A stretch of 61,375 nucleotides of DNA, taken from contig JAMPFM010000006.1 of the NCBI GenBank assembly GCA_023664455.1, positions 1-61,375 of the forward strand, read 5' to 3'. Shown piece after piece: positions 27,363 to 35,422 of the stretch. How positions within the stretch are numbered: the first letter of the stretch is position 1; each line of letters begins with the position of its first letter. Both the position numbers and the translations under genes were made by a program. The notes under the pieces are model-generated. The model was not told the origin of the DNA, made no database searches, and saw only the letters and a program-made list of their open reading frames with translations. The stretch comes from Blautia sp. (GTDB taxonomy: Bacteria > Bacillota > Clostridia > Lachnospirales > Lachnospiraceae).

Positions 27363-28085
27363 ATGCGTGAGGAAATGTATAAATACACAAAAATCTATGA
27401 CAATATATGGCAGATTGAGGAGGACAAAGGTGTATATTGTACACTTGTAAAGGGAAATGAGCTTGCCGTCTTGATAGATACAGGATATGGGCAGCGTAAT
27501 TTGAGAGCCTTTATCGAGAAAAATATACCCACTCCATACATAGTAATAAACAGTCATGGACATCCGGATCATATCGGAGGAAATCATTGGTTTGATACTG
27601 TCTATGCCCTAATGGAAGAATGGGATGTAATACAATATTTTGAAGAAGGGAAACCAAGGGGATATGATTTGAAAGAAATACAAATTGGTCAGAAAATTTC
27701 TCTGGGAAACATGAATATTATTGTCGTTTCTTTAGCGGGGCATACAAAGGGGTCTGTCGGTTTTTTAATACCTGAAGAAAAACTCTTGATTGCAGGTGAT
27801 GCTTTAAATGAAGGATTGTGGTTATTTAATTATGGATCGTTATCTATGAATGATTTATACAAAACAATTAAGGGTACTTTGGAACTGGATTTCACAGAAT
27901 ATATATGTGGGCACAGTAATAAAAAATATATCAAGGATAATTTAATTTCACATATAAAGAATATTGAAAAATTAAGAATAGATGATGATACAAAGCAAAA
28001 CATAATGGGCTTTGAAACTTATTGTAGTAAATATGAAGATTGTAATGGAAAATCAGAGATTGTATTTACTATTGATAAAGTTTAA
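27363..28085 (+). CDS. MBL-fold metallohydrolase
   Basis: A 240-aa soluble hydrolase of the glyoxalase-II/beta-lactamase-like group. The metal ligands are visible: HxHxDH in 'NSHGHPDHIGG', a His in 'LAGHTKGSVG', Asp in 'IAGDALNEG' and a late His in 'ICGHSNKKY'. GAGGTG at 27351-27356 fits the ATG at 27363 best; in-frame codons at 27354 and 27357 overlap that site. It is much more AT-rich than the operon before it and separated by 149 bp in which I see no clear promoter, so it probably has a different history. The substrate is unknown. Confidence 0.88.
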   Translation: MREEMYKYTKIYDNIWQIEEDKGVYCTLVKGNELAVLIDTGYGQRNLRAFIEKNIPTPYIVINSHGHPDHIGGNHWFDTVYALMEEWDVIQYFEEGKPRGYDLKEIQIGQKISLGNMNIIVVSLAGHTKGSVGFLIPEEKLLIAGDALNEGLWLFNYGSLSMNDLYKTIKGTLELDFTEYICGHSNKKYIKDNLISHIKNIEKLRIDDDTKQNIMGFETYCSKYEDCNGKSEIVFTIDKV

Positions 28086-28146
28086 TCACATAATTTAAAG
28101 GGCTTAACAAAAGCAATGCGGCGAGAGAAAGGGCAGGGTTAGAAAG

Positions 28147-29289
28147 ATGGCAAATGAATCCGGTACATGGGTCATGCATGGTGTGACAGAGGATACTCCC
28201 GGCTGTATCCATACAGTAGAAGAAGCGATTACCTATATCAATGAAGTCGGTTTTCTGCCATTATTTAAAAATGATATTCCGGGGTTTTCGCTGGAAGAAT
28301 GGACAATAGCAGAAGATTGGTGGAGCGGGAATCCGCTGCTGGATCCGTGGGAATGGCGGGAAATAATTGCCAGAAGCGCTCTGGTGGCTTATGGGAAGTT
28401 TTTTGATAAGAAGGCGGGATTCATATCCAAAGAATGGTTTCCTTATTTTGCCAATTATCGTCGGGACGGCTATGATTTCGACGCGCTCTGGGATGATGAG
28501 AAAGCTTCTATGCGCCAGAAGAAAATTATGGATCTTTTTGCAGAGAACCATGCAGACGCGGAGTTGTATTCGTTTGAGGTAAAAAAGAATGCCGGTTTTG
28601 GGAAAGATGGAGAGAAGAATTTCGAGGGCACCGTTGCTGACCTTGAAATGAGGACCTATCTTTGTATGCGGGATTTCAGGCAGAGGAAGAATAAGAAGGG
28701 GGAAAACTACGGCTGGGCGATTGCCGTGTATTCCACACCGGAGCATCTCTGGGGATACGATTATGTGACTTCGGCTTATGGAGAAGAGCCTTCCGAGTCC
28801 TTTAGGCGGATTACGGATCATGTGAAGGAAAGATATCCTGCTGCGACCACGGCGCAGGTTTATCAAATGCTTGGCATTGCAAAAAGCGGCGTTATTCAGA
28901 GGAAAAAATCGAATCGTACCGTGGCGAAAGACTGGATTATTCCGGCGAACCCGAAATATTATGATGTGGTTGGCGCTTTTGAGGCTTCTGATGTTGTGAC
29001 GTGGAAACAGAGCAGCGATATCCATGTGGGCGATATCATCTATATGTATGTGGCGGCGCCGTATTCGGCGATTTTATATAAATGCAGGGCAATAGAAGTG
29101 GATATTCCCTATGAGTTTAAGGATGAGAATCTGACGCTGAAACAGGCAATGACGGTAGAGCTTATAGAAAAATACGAGCCGGGCGTATGGACATTTGAGA
29201 GAATGAAGCAATACGGCGTATATGCAGTGCGGGGACCAAGGAGTATGCCGGCGGAGTTGAAAAGGGAGATGGAAGCTGGAAAGATTTAG
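28147..29289 (+). CDS. AlkZ-related protein with a C-terminal EVE/PUA-like domain
   Basis: A 380-aa cytoplasmic protein. About residues 20-240 match, from memory of the family, proteins named AlkZ-related ('GFLPLF', 'DPWEWREIIARSALVAYGKFF', 'GFISKEWFPYFANYRRDGYDF'), which resemble winged-helix DNA glycosylases. The last ~120 residues ('WIIPANPKYYDVVGAF', 'VGDIIYMYVAAP') look like an EVE/PUA-type nucleic-acid-binding module. A role in base repair is inferred from the name only. The last 107 bp before its final codons recur at 30013-30119, so its 3' end has been duplicated or regenerated around the following toxin-antitoxin genes. Confidence 0.75.
   Translation: MANESGTWVMHGVTEDTPGCIHTVEEAITYINEVGFLPLFKNDIPGFSLEEWTIAEDWWSGNPLLDPWEWREIIARSALVAYGKFFDKKAGFISKEWFPYFANYRRDGYDFDALWDDEKASMRQKKIMDLFAENHADAELYSFEVKKNAGFGKDGEKNFEGTVADLEMRTYLCMRDFRQRKNKKGENYGWAIAVYSTPEHLWGYDYVTSAYGEEPSESFRRITDHVKERYPAATTAQVYQMLGIAKSGVIQRKKSNRTVAKDWIIPANPKYYDVVGAFEASDVVTWKQSSDIHVGDIIYMYVAAPYSAILYKCRAIEVDIPYEFKDENLTLKQAMTVELIEKYEPGVWTFERMKQYGVYAVRGPRSMPAELKREMEAGKI
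29169..29275 (+). repeat. 107-bp direct repeat, copy 1 (3' end of the AlkZ-related gene)
   Basis: This copy matches 30013-30119 at 106 of 107 positions (G versus A at one site). It is in frame within the AlkZ-related gene. Confidence 0.95.
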
Positions 29290-29351
29290 GTCAGGACTTG
29301 ATATTGGTTATCGTATATGATAACATAGTGAGAAGAAAGGAAGAGATAAAA

Positions 29352-29711
29352 ATTTTTGATTTAGAATTTTATAGGAAAGAAAATGGTAAAATCCCAGTGC
29401 TGGATTTTTTATATTCACTCAATCCCAAATTAAGGGCAAAAGCATTTAGTGATATTGAATTGCTTAAAAAGTTAGGAAACGAGTTAAAAGAGCCGTATGT
29501 AAAGCCAATAAAAGGAAAGAATAATAAAGGCTTGTATGAATTACGGATAAAGTTTTCAAGTGATATAGCAAGGATATTTTACTTTACATATTATAACAAT
29601 AAGTTTGTTTTACTGTATGGTTTTATCAAAAAGACCATGAAAACGCCTGGAAGGGAAATCGATAAGGCAAGAGAATATATGGAAGATTATAGAAGGAGGG
29701 CTGATTCATGA
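29352..29711 (+). CDS. HigB/RelE-like toxin (Gp49 family)
   Basis: About 120 residues of the phage-Gp49/HigB-like toxin family, predicted ribosome-dependent mRNA interferases: 'LEFYRKENGKIPVLDFL', 'YELRIKFSSDIARIFYF' and 'LLYGFIKKTMKTP'. The start is unusual. Conserved sequence begins at an ATT (29352), 6 bp after AAAGGAAGAG, and no in-frame ATG exists nearby. The frame is open from TTG 29298, with a GTG at 29328, neither with a good site. It overlaps the antitoxin gene by 4 bp; toxin-first order is normal for HigBA. The pair sits exactly between the two copies of the 107-bp repeat. Confidence 0.85.
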   Translation: MFDLEFYRKENGKIPVLDFLYSLNPKLRAKAFSDIELLKKLGNELKEPYVKPIKGKNNKGLYELRIKFSSDIARIFYFTYYNNKFVLLYGFIKKTMKTPGREIDKAREYMEDYRRRADS

Positions 29712-29992
29712 GTAAAGCAGGAATATCTTTTGAAGAAATGAAAGCCGATATGCTGAAAGATGAAGAGTTTAAAGCCGAATATGAAAAGCTAAAGCCCAGA
29801 TATGAAGCTATTGAACAGATTATAAAGGCAAGAAAAGAGCAGAATATAACACAGTCAGAACTTGCTAAAAGGGTAGGAACACAAAAAAGTAATATTTCCC
29901 GGCTTGAAAGTGGTAATTATAATCCTAGTTTAGATTTTCTTGTCAAAGTAGCTGAATCGTTGGGAAAAAGTTTGAGTGTGCAGATAAAATAG
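29708..29992 (+). CDS. HigA-like XRE-family antitoxin
   Basis: A 94-aa protein with a C-terminal helix-turn-helix (about residues 38-90: 'ITQSELAKRVGTQKSNISRLESG'). It should neutralise the HigB-like toxin and repress the pair's promoter, as is known for the family. The ATG overlaps the toxin stop (ATGA) behind an AGGAGGG site. It ends 20 bp before the second copy of the 107-bp repeat. Confidence 0.88.
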   Translation: MSKAGISFEEMKADMLKDEEFKAEYEKLKPRYEAIEQIIKARKEQNITQSELAKRVGTQKSNISRLESGNYNPSLDFLVKVAESLGKSLSVQIK

Positions 29993-30012
29993 TGGTGTTA
30001 TATCGTTATGTG

Positions 30013-30119
30013 AAAATACGAGCCGGGCATATGGACATTTGAGAGAATGAAGCAATACGGCGTATATGCAGTGCGGGGACCAAGGAGTATGCCGGCGGAG
30101 TTGAAAAGGGAGATGGAAG
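30013..30119 (+). repeat. 107-bp direct repeat, copy 2
   Basis: This is a near-identical copy of 29169-29275. Read in the AlkZ-related frame it ends in a stop right after the repeat (gaa gga tga), so it looks like the original 3' end of that gene, displaced by the 737-bp toxin-antitoxin segment. Confidence 0.95.
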
Positions 30120-30151
30120 GATGATAAAGACAAGAAAACCCCCACAGCTTA

Positions 30152-30180
30152 TTGCAAAGCCTACCCCAATATGATATAGT
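30152..30180 (+). promoter_or_regulatory. sigma-A-type promoter of a small transcript
   Basis: TTGCAA (30152-30157) and TATAGT (30175-30180) are separated by 17 bp. No ORF follows before the terminator at 30234-30276. Confidence 0.65.
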
Positions 30181-30186
30181 AAAAGA

Positions 30187-30276
30187 ACAAAAACAACCGC
30201 CTATCTGGGGTTGACCCGGTTAATTGGATTGAGAAACCACCCTGCTGCTTGGTCGAAGTTTAGGGGTGGTTTTTTC
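30187..30276 (+). ncRNA. candidate ~90-nt small RNA
   Basis: A good promoter and a strong terminator bracket about 90 nt without a coding frame. The transcript would start AAAAGAACAAAAACAACCGCC and end in the terminator hairpin. The layout resembles small antisense regulators of type I toxin-antitoxin systems, but I see no matching toxin ORF on the other strand, so its function is open. Confidence 0.45.
30234..30276 (+). terminator. Rho-independent terminator
   Basis: Arms AAACCACCC (30234-30242) and GGGTGGTTT (30264-30272) are followed by a T-run. It ends the small transcript and insulates the kinase gene at 30353. Confidence 0.85.
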
Positions 30277-30279
30277 TAT

Positions 30280-30295
30280 ATGACATGCCTGTCAT
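30280..30295. promoter_or_regulatory. palindrome upstream of the hybrid kinase gene
   Basis: ATGACA and TGTCAT are perfect complements around TGCC. It lies 58 bp before the kinase start, in the right place for an operator of that gene. The regulator is unknown. Confidence 0.35.
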
Positions 30296-30352
30296 AATAG
30301 GCGGATCATAAGTACATACGAGAATGTTTTGGGATAAAGAGGAGTGGGTTTC

Positions 30353-33300
30353 ATGAATACGAGTAGAAGACCTTTGCAGAATGTAGCGTATCTTTCAGTT
30401 TTGTTGGTGTTGATTTTGATGTTGTTCCGGTGGTATTCGGTTTCCAACAGGCAGCAGATTGAGGAACGTAACCTGAATTATGCCCTGGATTCTGCGAGAC
30501 AGACTACGATGGGCATCAGTAACGAGTTTATCAATGCGGGGCGCAGGGTGCGTAATTATGCTTATTTTCTAAGCGTAGGGGATAATTCGTCAAAAATTGA
30601 TGCGGATATGCTGCAGGAGTTGGAGCGTAACGTGGATTTTGATTCCATACGGTTTATTAACGAACAGGGGCAGAATCTGACTTCCGATGGAACCATTTCC
30701 GACAGTGTAGACAGGGATTATTTTGAGGCCGGAATGCGGGGCGAAAGCGGCTGTACGATGGTATTAAATTCGCGAATCACGGGAAGGACAACGATGGTTT
30801 TTTATGCGCCGGTAGAAGGAAACGGCAAGGTTGTCGGTGTGTTGTTAGGATTATATCTTGCGGAGGATTACCTTCAGGAAATTCTAGAAACCAGCTATTT
30901 TGGAGAAGCGGCGGATGTCTATCTATGCACACGGAAAGGGGAAGTTATCGCCTCTTCCAATGGGATGAAACAGGATAAATTATTACCTGACGTTTTGCGC
31001 GATACCGGGGTGATAGATGCCCAGACCTCTGAAGATGTCTGGCAGGTATTTCGGGGCGAAGTTGACGAGAAAGGATTCTTTTGTAAGTCGGGCAGTCTGA
31101 CGGACAACCTTTGCGCGCTGCGAGTACCGGATACGGACTATATTCTGGTACAGGCTTTTCCGAAAAACGTGACACAGAGTATGGTCCGGGAGGCAAACCG
31201 TACCGGTTTGATTTTACAAGGGATGTTAATTGCTTTATTTGCCATTTATATTCTGTTTCTGCTGATTCGTAACCGTGCAGTCCGCCGGCAGTTGGAGCGG
31301 GAAAATCGGGATAAGGGATATGTGATTAGCGGTGTAAGCACTCTTTTTACCCGTTTCACGATGGTAGATTTGGAGGAAAATTCCTATCATTATCTGGCAG
31401 GAACAATCCCAGAGCCTGGGAAATTGGCGACGAGCGGTCCTTATGAAGATCTTGTTGCTTATTTAAGTGCTCTCATGCTGGATGATGAAGAACGCCCAAA
31501 ATTTGTAGAGCAGTTGAAGCTGGATGTGATAGCGGAAGAATTAGGAAATGGCACTACGATACAGTATGAGTTTATTTCCGAGAGAAATGGTAGAAAAACC
31601 TGGGAGCATGTTAATATCATCAGCTTAGAACAGAAAGACGGTAAGGCGAGCAAAGCCCTTTTCCTAAGACAGGACGTTACTGCACTAAAAGAAAAAGAAT
31701 TGAAGACACAGGCAGTCATCAATAAGGCAAACCGTAAGGAGCGGCAGTATCGTATTGCGATTACTTCTGCAGCTTTCAGTACTTTTGAATTTAATCTCAG
31801 TCAGGATTTGATTGAGCAGGATATTACCCGCAATGTGGATGGGGAAAAGGTTTCCTTACTGGAAAGAATTGGTTTGTCCGCGCCTTGTTCCGCTTCGGCA
31901 TGTTTTGAAAAGTGGAAAGAGTTTGTTTTGCGGGAGTCTATGGAGGAATATAACAATGTGGTGAATCTGGAAAGTCTGAGAAACCGTTTCGAGCAGGGAG
32001 AGGCGGAAGTCACGGTAGATTACTGGGGCGGAGTGCCCGACGGAAACCAGATGTGCGTCCGTCAGTCCTTTATTATGACAAGGGACGAGCAGAGCGGGGA
32101 TATCATGGTAATGGTAGTATCCAGAGACATTACGGCGCAGGTCAGGAAACAGCGGGAACAGACACGGGCGCTTCAGGACGCTTTGCTGCAGGCGCAGCAT
32201 GCCAACAACGCCAAGACGACGTTTTTGTCCAATATGTCCCACGATATCCGCACGCCTATGAACGCGATTATTGGTTTTACCACCATTGCCGTCAGCCATA
32301 TTGACAATAAGTCCCAGGTACAGGATTGTCTGCAAAAAGTACTTTCGTCCAGCAATCATCTGCTGAGCCTGATTAATGACATACTGGATATGAGCCGTAT
32401 TGAGAGTGGAAAATTGCAGATTAAAGAGCAGGAATGCAATATATCCGAGCTGACCCACAATCTGGTCAATATCATTCAGCCGCAGGTCAAAGCGAAACAA
32501 CTGGATTTGTTTATTGATACATTCGATGTGGCAAACGAAGATATTATCGCCGACTCCCTGAAACTGAGCCAGATTTTTGTGAACCTTTTAAGCAATGCCG
32601 TCAAATATACGCCGGCGGGCGGAACCGTAAGTTTCCGTATCCAGCAGCAGACCACTTTCCATAGGGGCTATGGCGACTATGTTTTCCTTGTGAAAGATAA
32701 TGGCATCGGCATGACGCCTAATTTTGTAGAACATATTTTCGAGCCTTTTGAGCGGGAAGAGAGCACGACAAGGACAGGAATCGAAGGAACCGGACTAGGC
32801 ATGGCGATTACCAAAAACATCGTCGAGATGATGGGCGGTACGATTACTGTCCAGAGTGAAAAAGGAAAAGGCAGCGAGTTCCGGGTAGAGATGAGTCTGA
32901 AACTGCAGGATGTGGAGAAGAATACTGCATCGATTAAGGAGCTGGCAGGTCTGAGGGCGCTTGTGGTGGATGATGATTGCGATAGCTGCGAGAGCGTGAC
33001 GAAGATGCTTACCCAGATTGGAATGCGTTCTGAATGGACGATTTCTGGCAGGGAGGCTGTTTACCGGGCCAAAAGCGCCCACAACGAAGGGGATTCTTAT
33101 CATACTTATATCATCGACTGGCAGATGCCGGAAATGAGTGGTATTGAGACGACCCGGCGTATCCGCGCCGCCGTCGGACCGGAAAGCCCCATTATCATCC
33201 TGACGGCATATGACTGGACAGATATTGAAGAGGAAGCGATGGAGGCAGGCGTTACCGCCTTTTGTGCAAAACCGTTATTCATGTCGGATTTAAAAACCGT

Positions 33301-33745
33301 CCTATTATCCGCAAACAATCTGGCTGAGAAAGAAGAGGCTGCGCCTTGGACGAAAGTGGATTTCGGCGGCAAACGGATTCTTCTCGTGGAAGATATCGAG
33401 CTGAACCGGGAAATCGCCGAGTATATCCTGGAGGAAAGCGGTTTCGTGGTAGAATCTGCACCGGATGGCACCGATGCGGTGGATATGGTCAGCAATTCCG
33501 AGGAAGGTTACTATGACGCGATTCTGATGGATGTACAGATGCCGATTATGGACGGCTATGAGGCGACGCGCACCATCCGATCCCTGCACCGCAAAGATGT
33601 GGAAACGCTTCCGATTATCGCCATGACTGCAAATGCGATGGAAGAAGATAAGGAAACGGCGTTAAAGAACGGCATGAACGCCCATATCGCCAAACCGATT
33701 GATATGGATATTTTCCTGAGTATTCTGGGGAAATATCTGTCTTGA
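30353..33745 (+). CDS. hybrid sensor histidine kinase with two receiver domains
   Basis: A 1130-aa membrane protein. A membrane helix near residues 11-29 and another near 284-306 enclose a Cache-like extracytoplasmic sensor. A PAS-like region (about 320-590) precedes the HisKA domain with His630 in 'SNMSHDIRTPMNA' and a HATPase domain ('VKDNGIGM', 'GTGLGMAI'). Two receiver domains follow, with phospho-acceptors Asp922 ('IIDWQMPEMSG') and Asp1060 ('ILMDVQMPIMDG'). No output domain is present and no cognate regulator lies beside it, so signalling through an unlinked partner is likely. ATG 30353 is preceded by AAAGAGGAG; a GTG at 30344 overlaps that site. Confidence 0.93.
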   Translation: MNTSRRPLQNVAYLSVLLVLILMLFRWYSVSNRQQIEERNLNYALDSARQTTMGISNEFINAGRRVRNYAYFLSVGDNSSKIDADMLQELERNVDFDSIRFINEQGQNLTSDGTISDSVDRDYFEAGMRGESGCTMVLNSRITGRTTMVFYAPVEGNGKVVGVLLGLYLAEDYLQEILETSYFGEAADVYLCTRKGEVIASSNGMKQDKLLPDVLRDTGVIDAQTSEDVWQVFRGEVDEKGFFCKSGSLTDNLCALRVPDTDYILVQAFPKNVTQSMVREANRTGLILQGMLIALFAIYILFLLIRNRAVRRQLERENRDKGYVISGVSTLFTRFTMVDLEENSYHYLAGTIPEPGKLATSGPYEDLVAYLSALMLDDEERPKFVEQLKLDVIAEELGNGTTIQYEFISERNGRKTWEHVNIISLEQKDGKASKALFLRQDVTALKEKELKTQAVINKANRKERQYRIAITSAAFSTFEFNLSQDLIEQDITRNVDGEKVSLLERIGLSAPCSASACFEKWKEFVLRESMEEYNNVVNLESLRNRFEQGEAEVTVDYWGGVPDGNQMCVRQSFIMTRDEQSGDIMVMVVSRDITAQVRKQREQTRALQDALLQAQHANNAKTTFLSNMSHDIRTPMNAIIGFTTIAVSHIDNKSQVQDCLQKVLSSSNHLLSLINDILDMSRIESGKLQIKEQECNISELTHNLVNIIQPQVKAKQLDLFIDTFDVANEDIIADSLKLSQIFVNLLSNAVKYTPAGGTVSFRIQQQTTFHRGYGDYVFLVKDNGIGMTPNFVEHIFEPFEREESTTRTGIEGTGLGMAITKNIVEMMGGTITVQSEKGKGSEFRVEMSLKLQDVEKNTASIKELAGLRALVVDDDCDSCESVTKMLTQIGMRSEWTISGREAVYRAKSAHNEGDSYHTYIIDWQMPEMSGIETTRRIRAAVGPESPIIILTAYDWTDIEEEAMEAGVTAFCAKPLFMSDLKTVLLSANNLAEKEEAAPWTKVDFGGKRILLVEDIELNREIAEYILEESGFVVESAPDGTDAVDMVSNSEEGYYDAILMDVQMPIMDGYEATRTIRSLHRKDVETLPIIAMTANAMEEDKETALKNGMNAHIAKPIDMDIFLSILGKYLS

Positions 33746-33765
33746 GACCGGTTTATTGATTGAAA

Positions 33766-33798
33766 AAGTCTGCGGAAAAATGAAATTTCCGCAGACTT
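33766..33798. terminator. bidirectional terminator
   Basis: Perfect 13-bp arms AAGTCTGCGGAAA (33766-33778) and TTTCCGCAGACTT (33786-33798) are flanked by A-rich and T-rich runs. It serves the hybrid kinase and would also have ended the cupin gene whose remnant adjoins it. Confidence 0.85.
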
Positions 33799-33843
33799 AT
33801 TTTGATAGGGGAAACACCACCGTCAGAATCCACTTGAAATCTT
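33797..33843 (-). pseudogene. 3' remnant of a cupin gene
   Basis: On the minus strand the frame reads DFKWILTVVFPLSK and then a stop. The intact cupin gene at 53043-53390 ends DFKWILTVVFPCQKSS. The remnant stops abruptly where the regulator gene of the glucan locus begins, so it looks like the displaced original end of the cupin gene. Confidence 0.75.
33809..33843 (+). repeat. 35-bp direct repeat, left copy
   Basis: This is identical over 35 bp to 53061-53095. The two copies bracket the 19-kb glucan locus in the same orientation. Confidence 0.95.
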
Positions 33844-35422
33844 ATGTTGTCTTAGAAATCTGATTTCGGTATTCAATAGGTGTTATTCCGGTAACCTTTT
33901 TAAAAATCCTCGTGAAGTAAGAATAATTTCCATAGCCTACGTTATCGGCAATTATATTAATGGGTAAATCTGTGTTTGCTAACAGATTTTTGGCGACTTC
34001 AATTCGTTTCTGAATCAGATAATTCTTAAAAGAAATACCCAGTTCTTTTTTAAACAGTTTGGAAGCGTAGTCGGGGTCTAAGTAAAAGATATCGGTTAAG
34101 ATATTGCGGCTGATGTCTTCTGCATAGTGCAAATCAATATAATCCTGGACGGATTTGGCAATCGATTTATCCGATGTCTGTTCGCTCAGGTAGCTCTCGG
34201 TAAGATGGATAATATACTGAAGGTATAGGTTCATATCATAAATGGAATTTCTGGCGTTTTTAGAAAGAGTATGGTAGACGTCGCCGTGTAAAAGTTTATT
34301 AGCAAGAATCCCCTTTTTCCGATAAAATGTGTACAGCATCTGCACCACATCTATTTGAAAACTATTGAGCGATGCGGCGTATAAGGCGTTATTTGCGGAT
34401 AACCCTTTTAGATATCGGCTACAATCGTCGAGGAAAGCGGAATATTGTGAATTTTTCAGATAAAGTTCAAGCGTTTCTACATCTAAAGATGGTTGTTCTC
34501 TAAATGTCGGATGGTATTCAGAAAGGTGCAGGATGCGTCCCATACAATCCAGACAGTTCGCAGCCATGGCACGAAGCTCCTTGAAGTGCGTGCGGAATAA
34601 GCCTATTGGCGAAGGAATGCCGATAAGGGCATTTAAGCTACAGGAGGTTTCTGTAGCAACTGATTGGATAAAACGTTCACAGTCCATTGTTAAAAGGGAT
34701 GGAATATCCGGACCATCCAGCTGGAAAATTGCCAGATAGCGGGCGGATGCCGCATCATATTCGATAAAAACGTCAACAGGGGTAAGCCGGTCAATAAAAA
34801 CAGTCTTAAAGGCGGACTTTATATACCCGACTTGTGCACCATGCTCTGAAAAAGGGCTGTCCAGCTTGTTATCAGGTGTAAGTGTGTAAGGAAAAAGATG
34901 AAACAGGATGGGAAGAAAGTAATCTGTTCCATGATAGGGCAGTTGTGCATGGATGAAATATTGGCGCAGCGCTTCTGAATCATCCGAGATTTCATCATGA
35001 AGTAAAGAATGCCAGAAAGCTTCACAATTCTGGAGCAGTTGGTTATTCTGTCGGGTCAGTTGGAGCGTTGCGTCTTTGATAATGGATGTCAATTTGCCAA
35101 ATTCGATGGGTTTTAAAAAGTAGTGAAAACTTTTTAGGCTGAGTGCTTTCTGGGCATAAGTGAAATCGGCATAGTTTGTCAGAAAAATGACAGGCATGTC
35201 ATCATGATTCTGGCGAATCCAGGTCAGCAGTTCCAGACCATTGCCGTTAGGCATATCGATATCGCTTAGTAATAAATCCACATGATTGTAAGTGATGATA
35301 TCTTTGGCATCTGTGATATTATAGGCAGTAAAAATTTCGTCGAAGCCAAGGTCTTTCCAATCAATATTTTTCACAAGTGATGCGATGACAAAGCGGTCAT
35401 CATCTACCAGTAGTATTTTCAT
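33842..35422 (-). CDS. YesN-type response regulator (AraC-family output)
   Basis: A 526-aa transcription factor. The N-terminal receiver domain has 'LLVDDD' and a phospho-acceptor Asp in 'LLLSDIDMPNGNG'. A long middle region of about 270 residues is followed by two AraC-type helix-turn-helices over the last ~100 residues ('YFTRIFKKVTGITPIEYR'). It is co-translated with the kinase gene by a 4-bp overlap. In this family such regulators activate divergent sugar-uptake operons; the direct repeats at 37224 and 39042 are its likely sites (inference). Confidence 0.92.
   Translation of the reverse strand: MKILLVDDDRFVIASLVKNIDWKDLGFDEIFTAYNITDAKDIITYNHVDLLLSDIDMPNGNGLELLTWIRQNHDDMPVIFLTNYADFTYAQKALSLKSFHYFLKPIEFGKLTSIIKDATLQLTRQNNQLLQNCEAFWHSLLHDEISDDSEALRQYFIHAQLPYHGTDYFLPILFHLFPYTLTPDNKLDSPFSEHGAQVGYIKSAFKTVFIDRLTPVDVFIEYDAASARYLAIFQLDGPDIPSLLTMDCERFIQSVATETSCSLNALIGIPSPIGLFRTHFKELRAMAANCLDCMGRILHLSEYHPTFREQPSLDVETLELYLKNSQYSAFLDDCSRYLKGLSANNALYAASLNSFQIDVVQMLYTFYRKKGILANKLLHGDVYHTLSKNARNSIYDMNLYLQYIIHLTESYLSEQTSDKSIAKSVQDYIDLHYAEDISRNILTDIFYLDPDYASKLFKKELGISFKNYLIQKRIEVAKNLLANTDLPINIIADNVGYGNYSYFTRIFKKVTGITPIEYRNQISKTT

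Noticed and set aside
28261-29025. 254-aa minus-strand ORF
   Set aside because: It is a shadow of the AlkZ-related gene, with a basic, low-information composition typical of antisense frames.
32300-33589. Long minus-strand ORFs opposite the hybrid kinase
   Set aside because: They lie entirely within a well-conserved kinase and receiver coding region, with no start signals.
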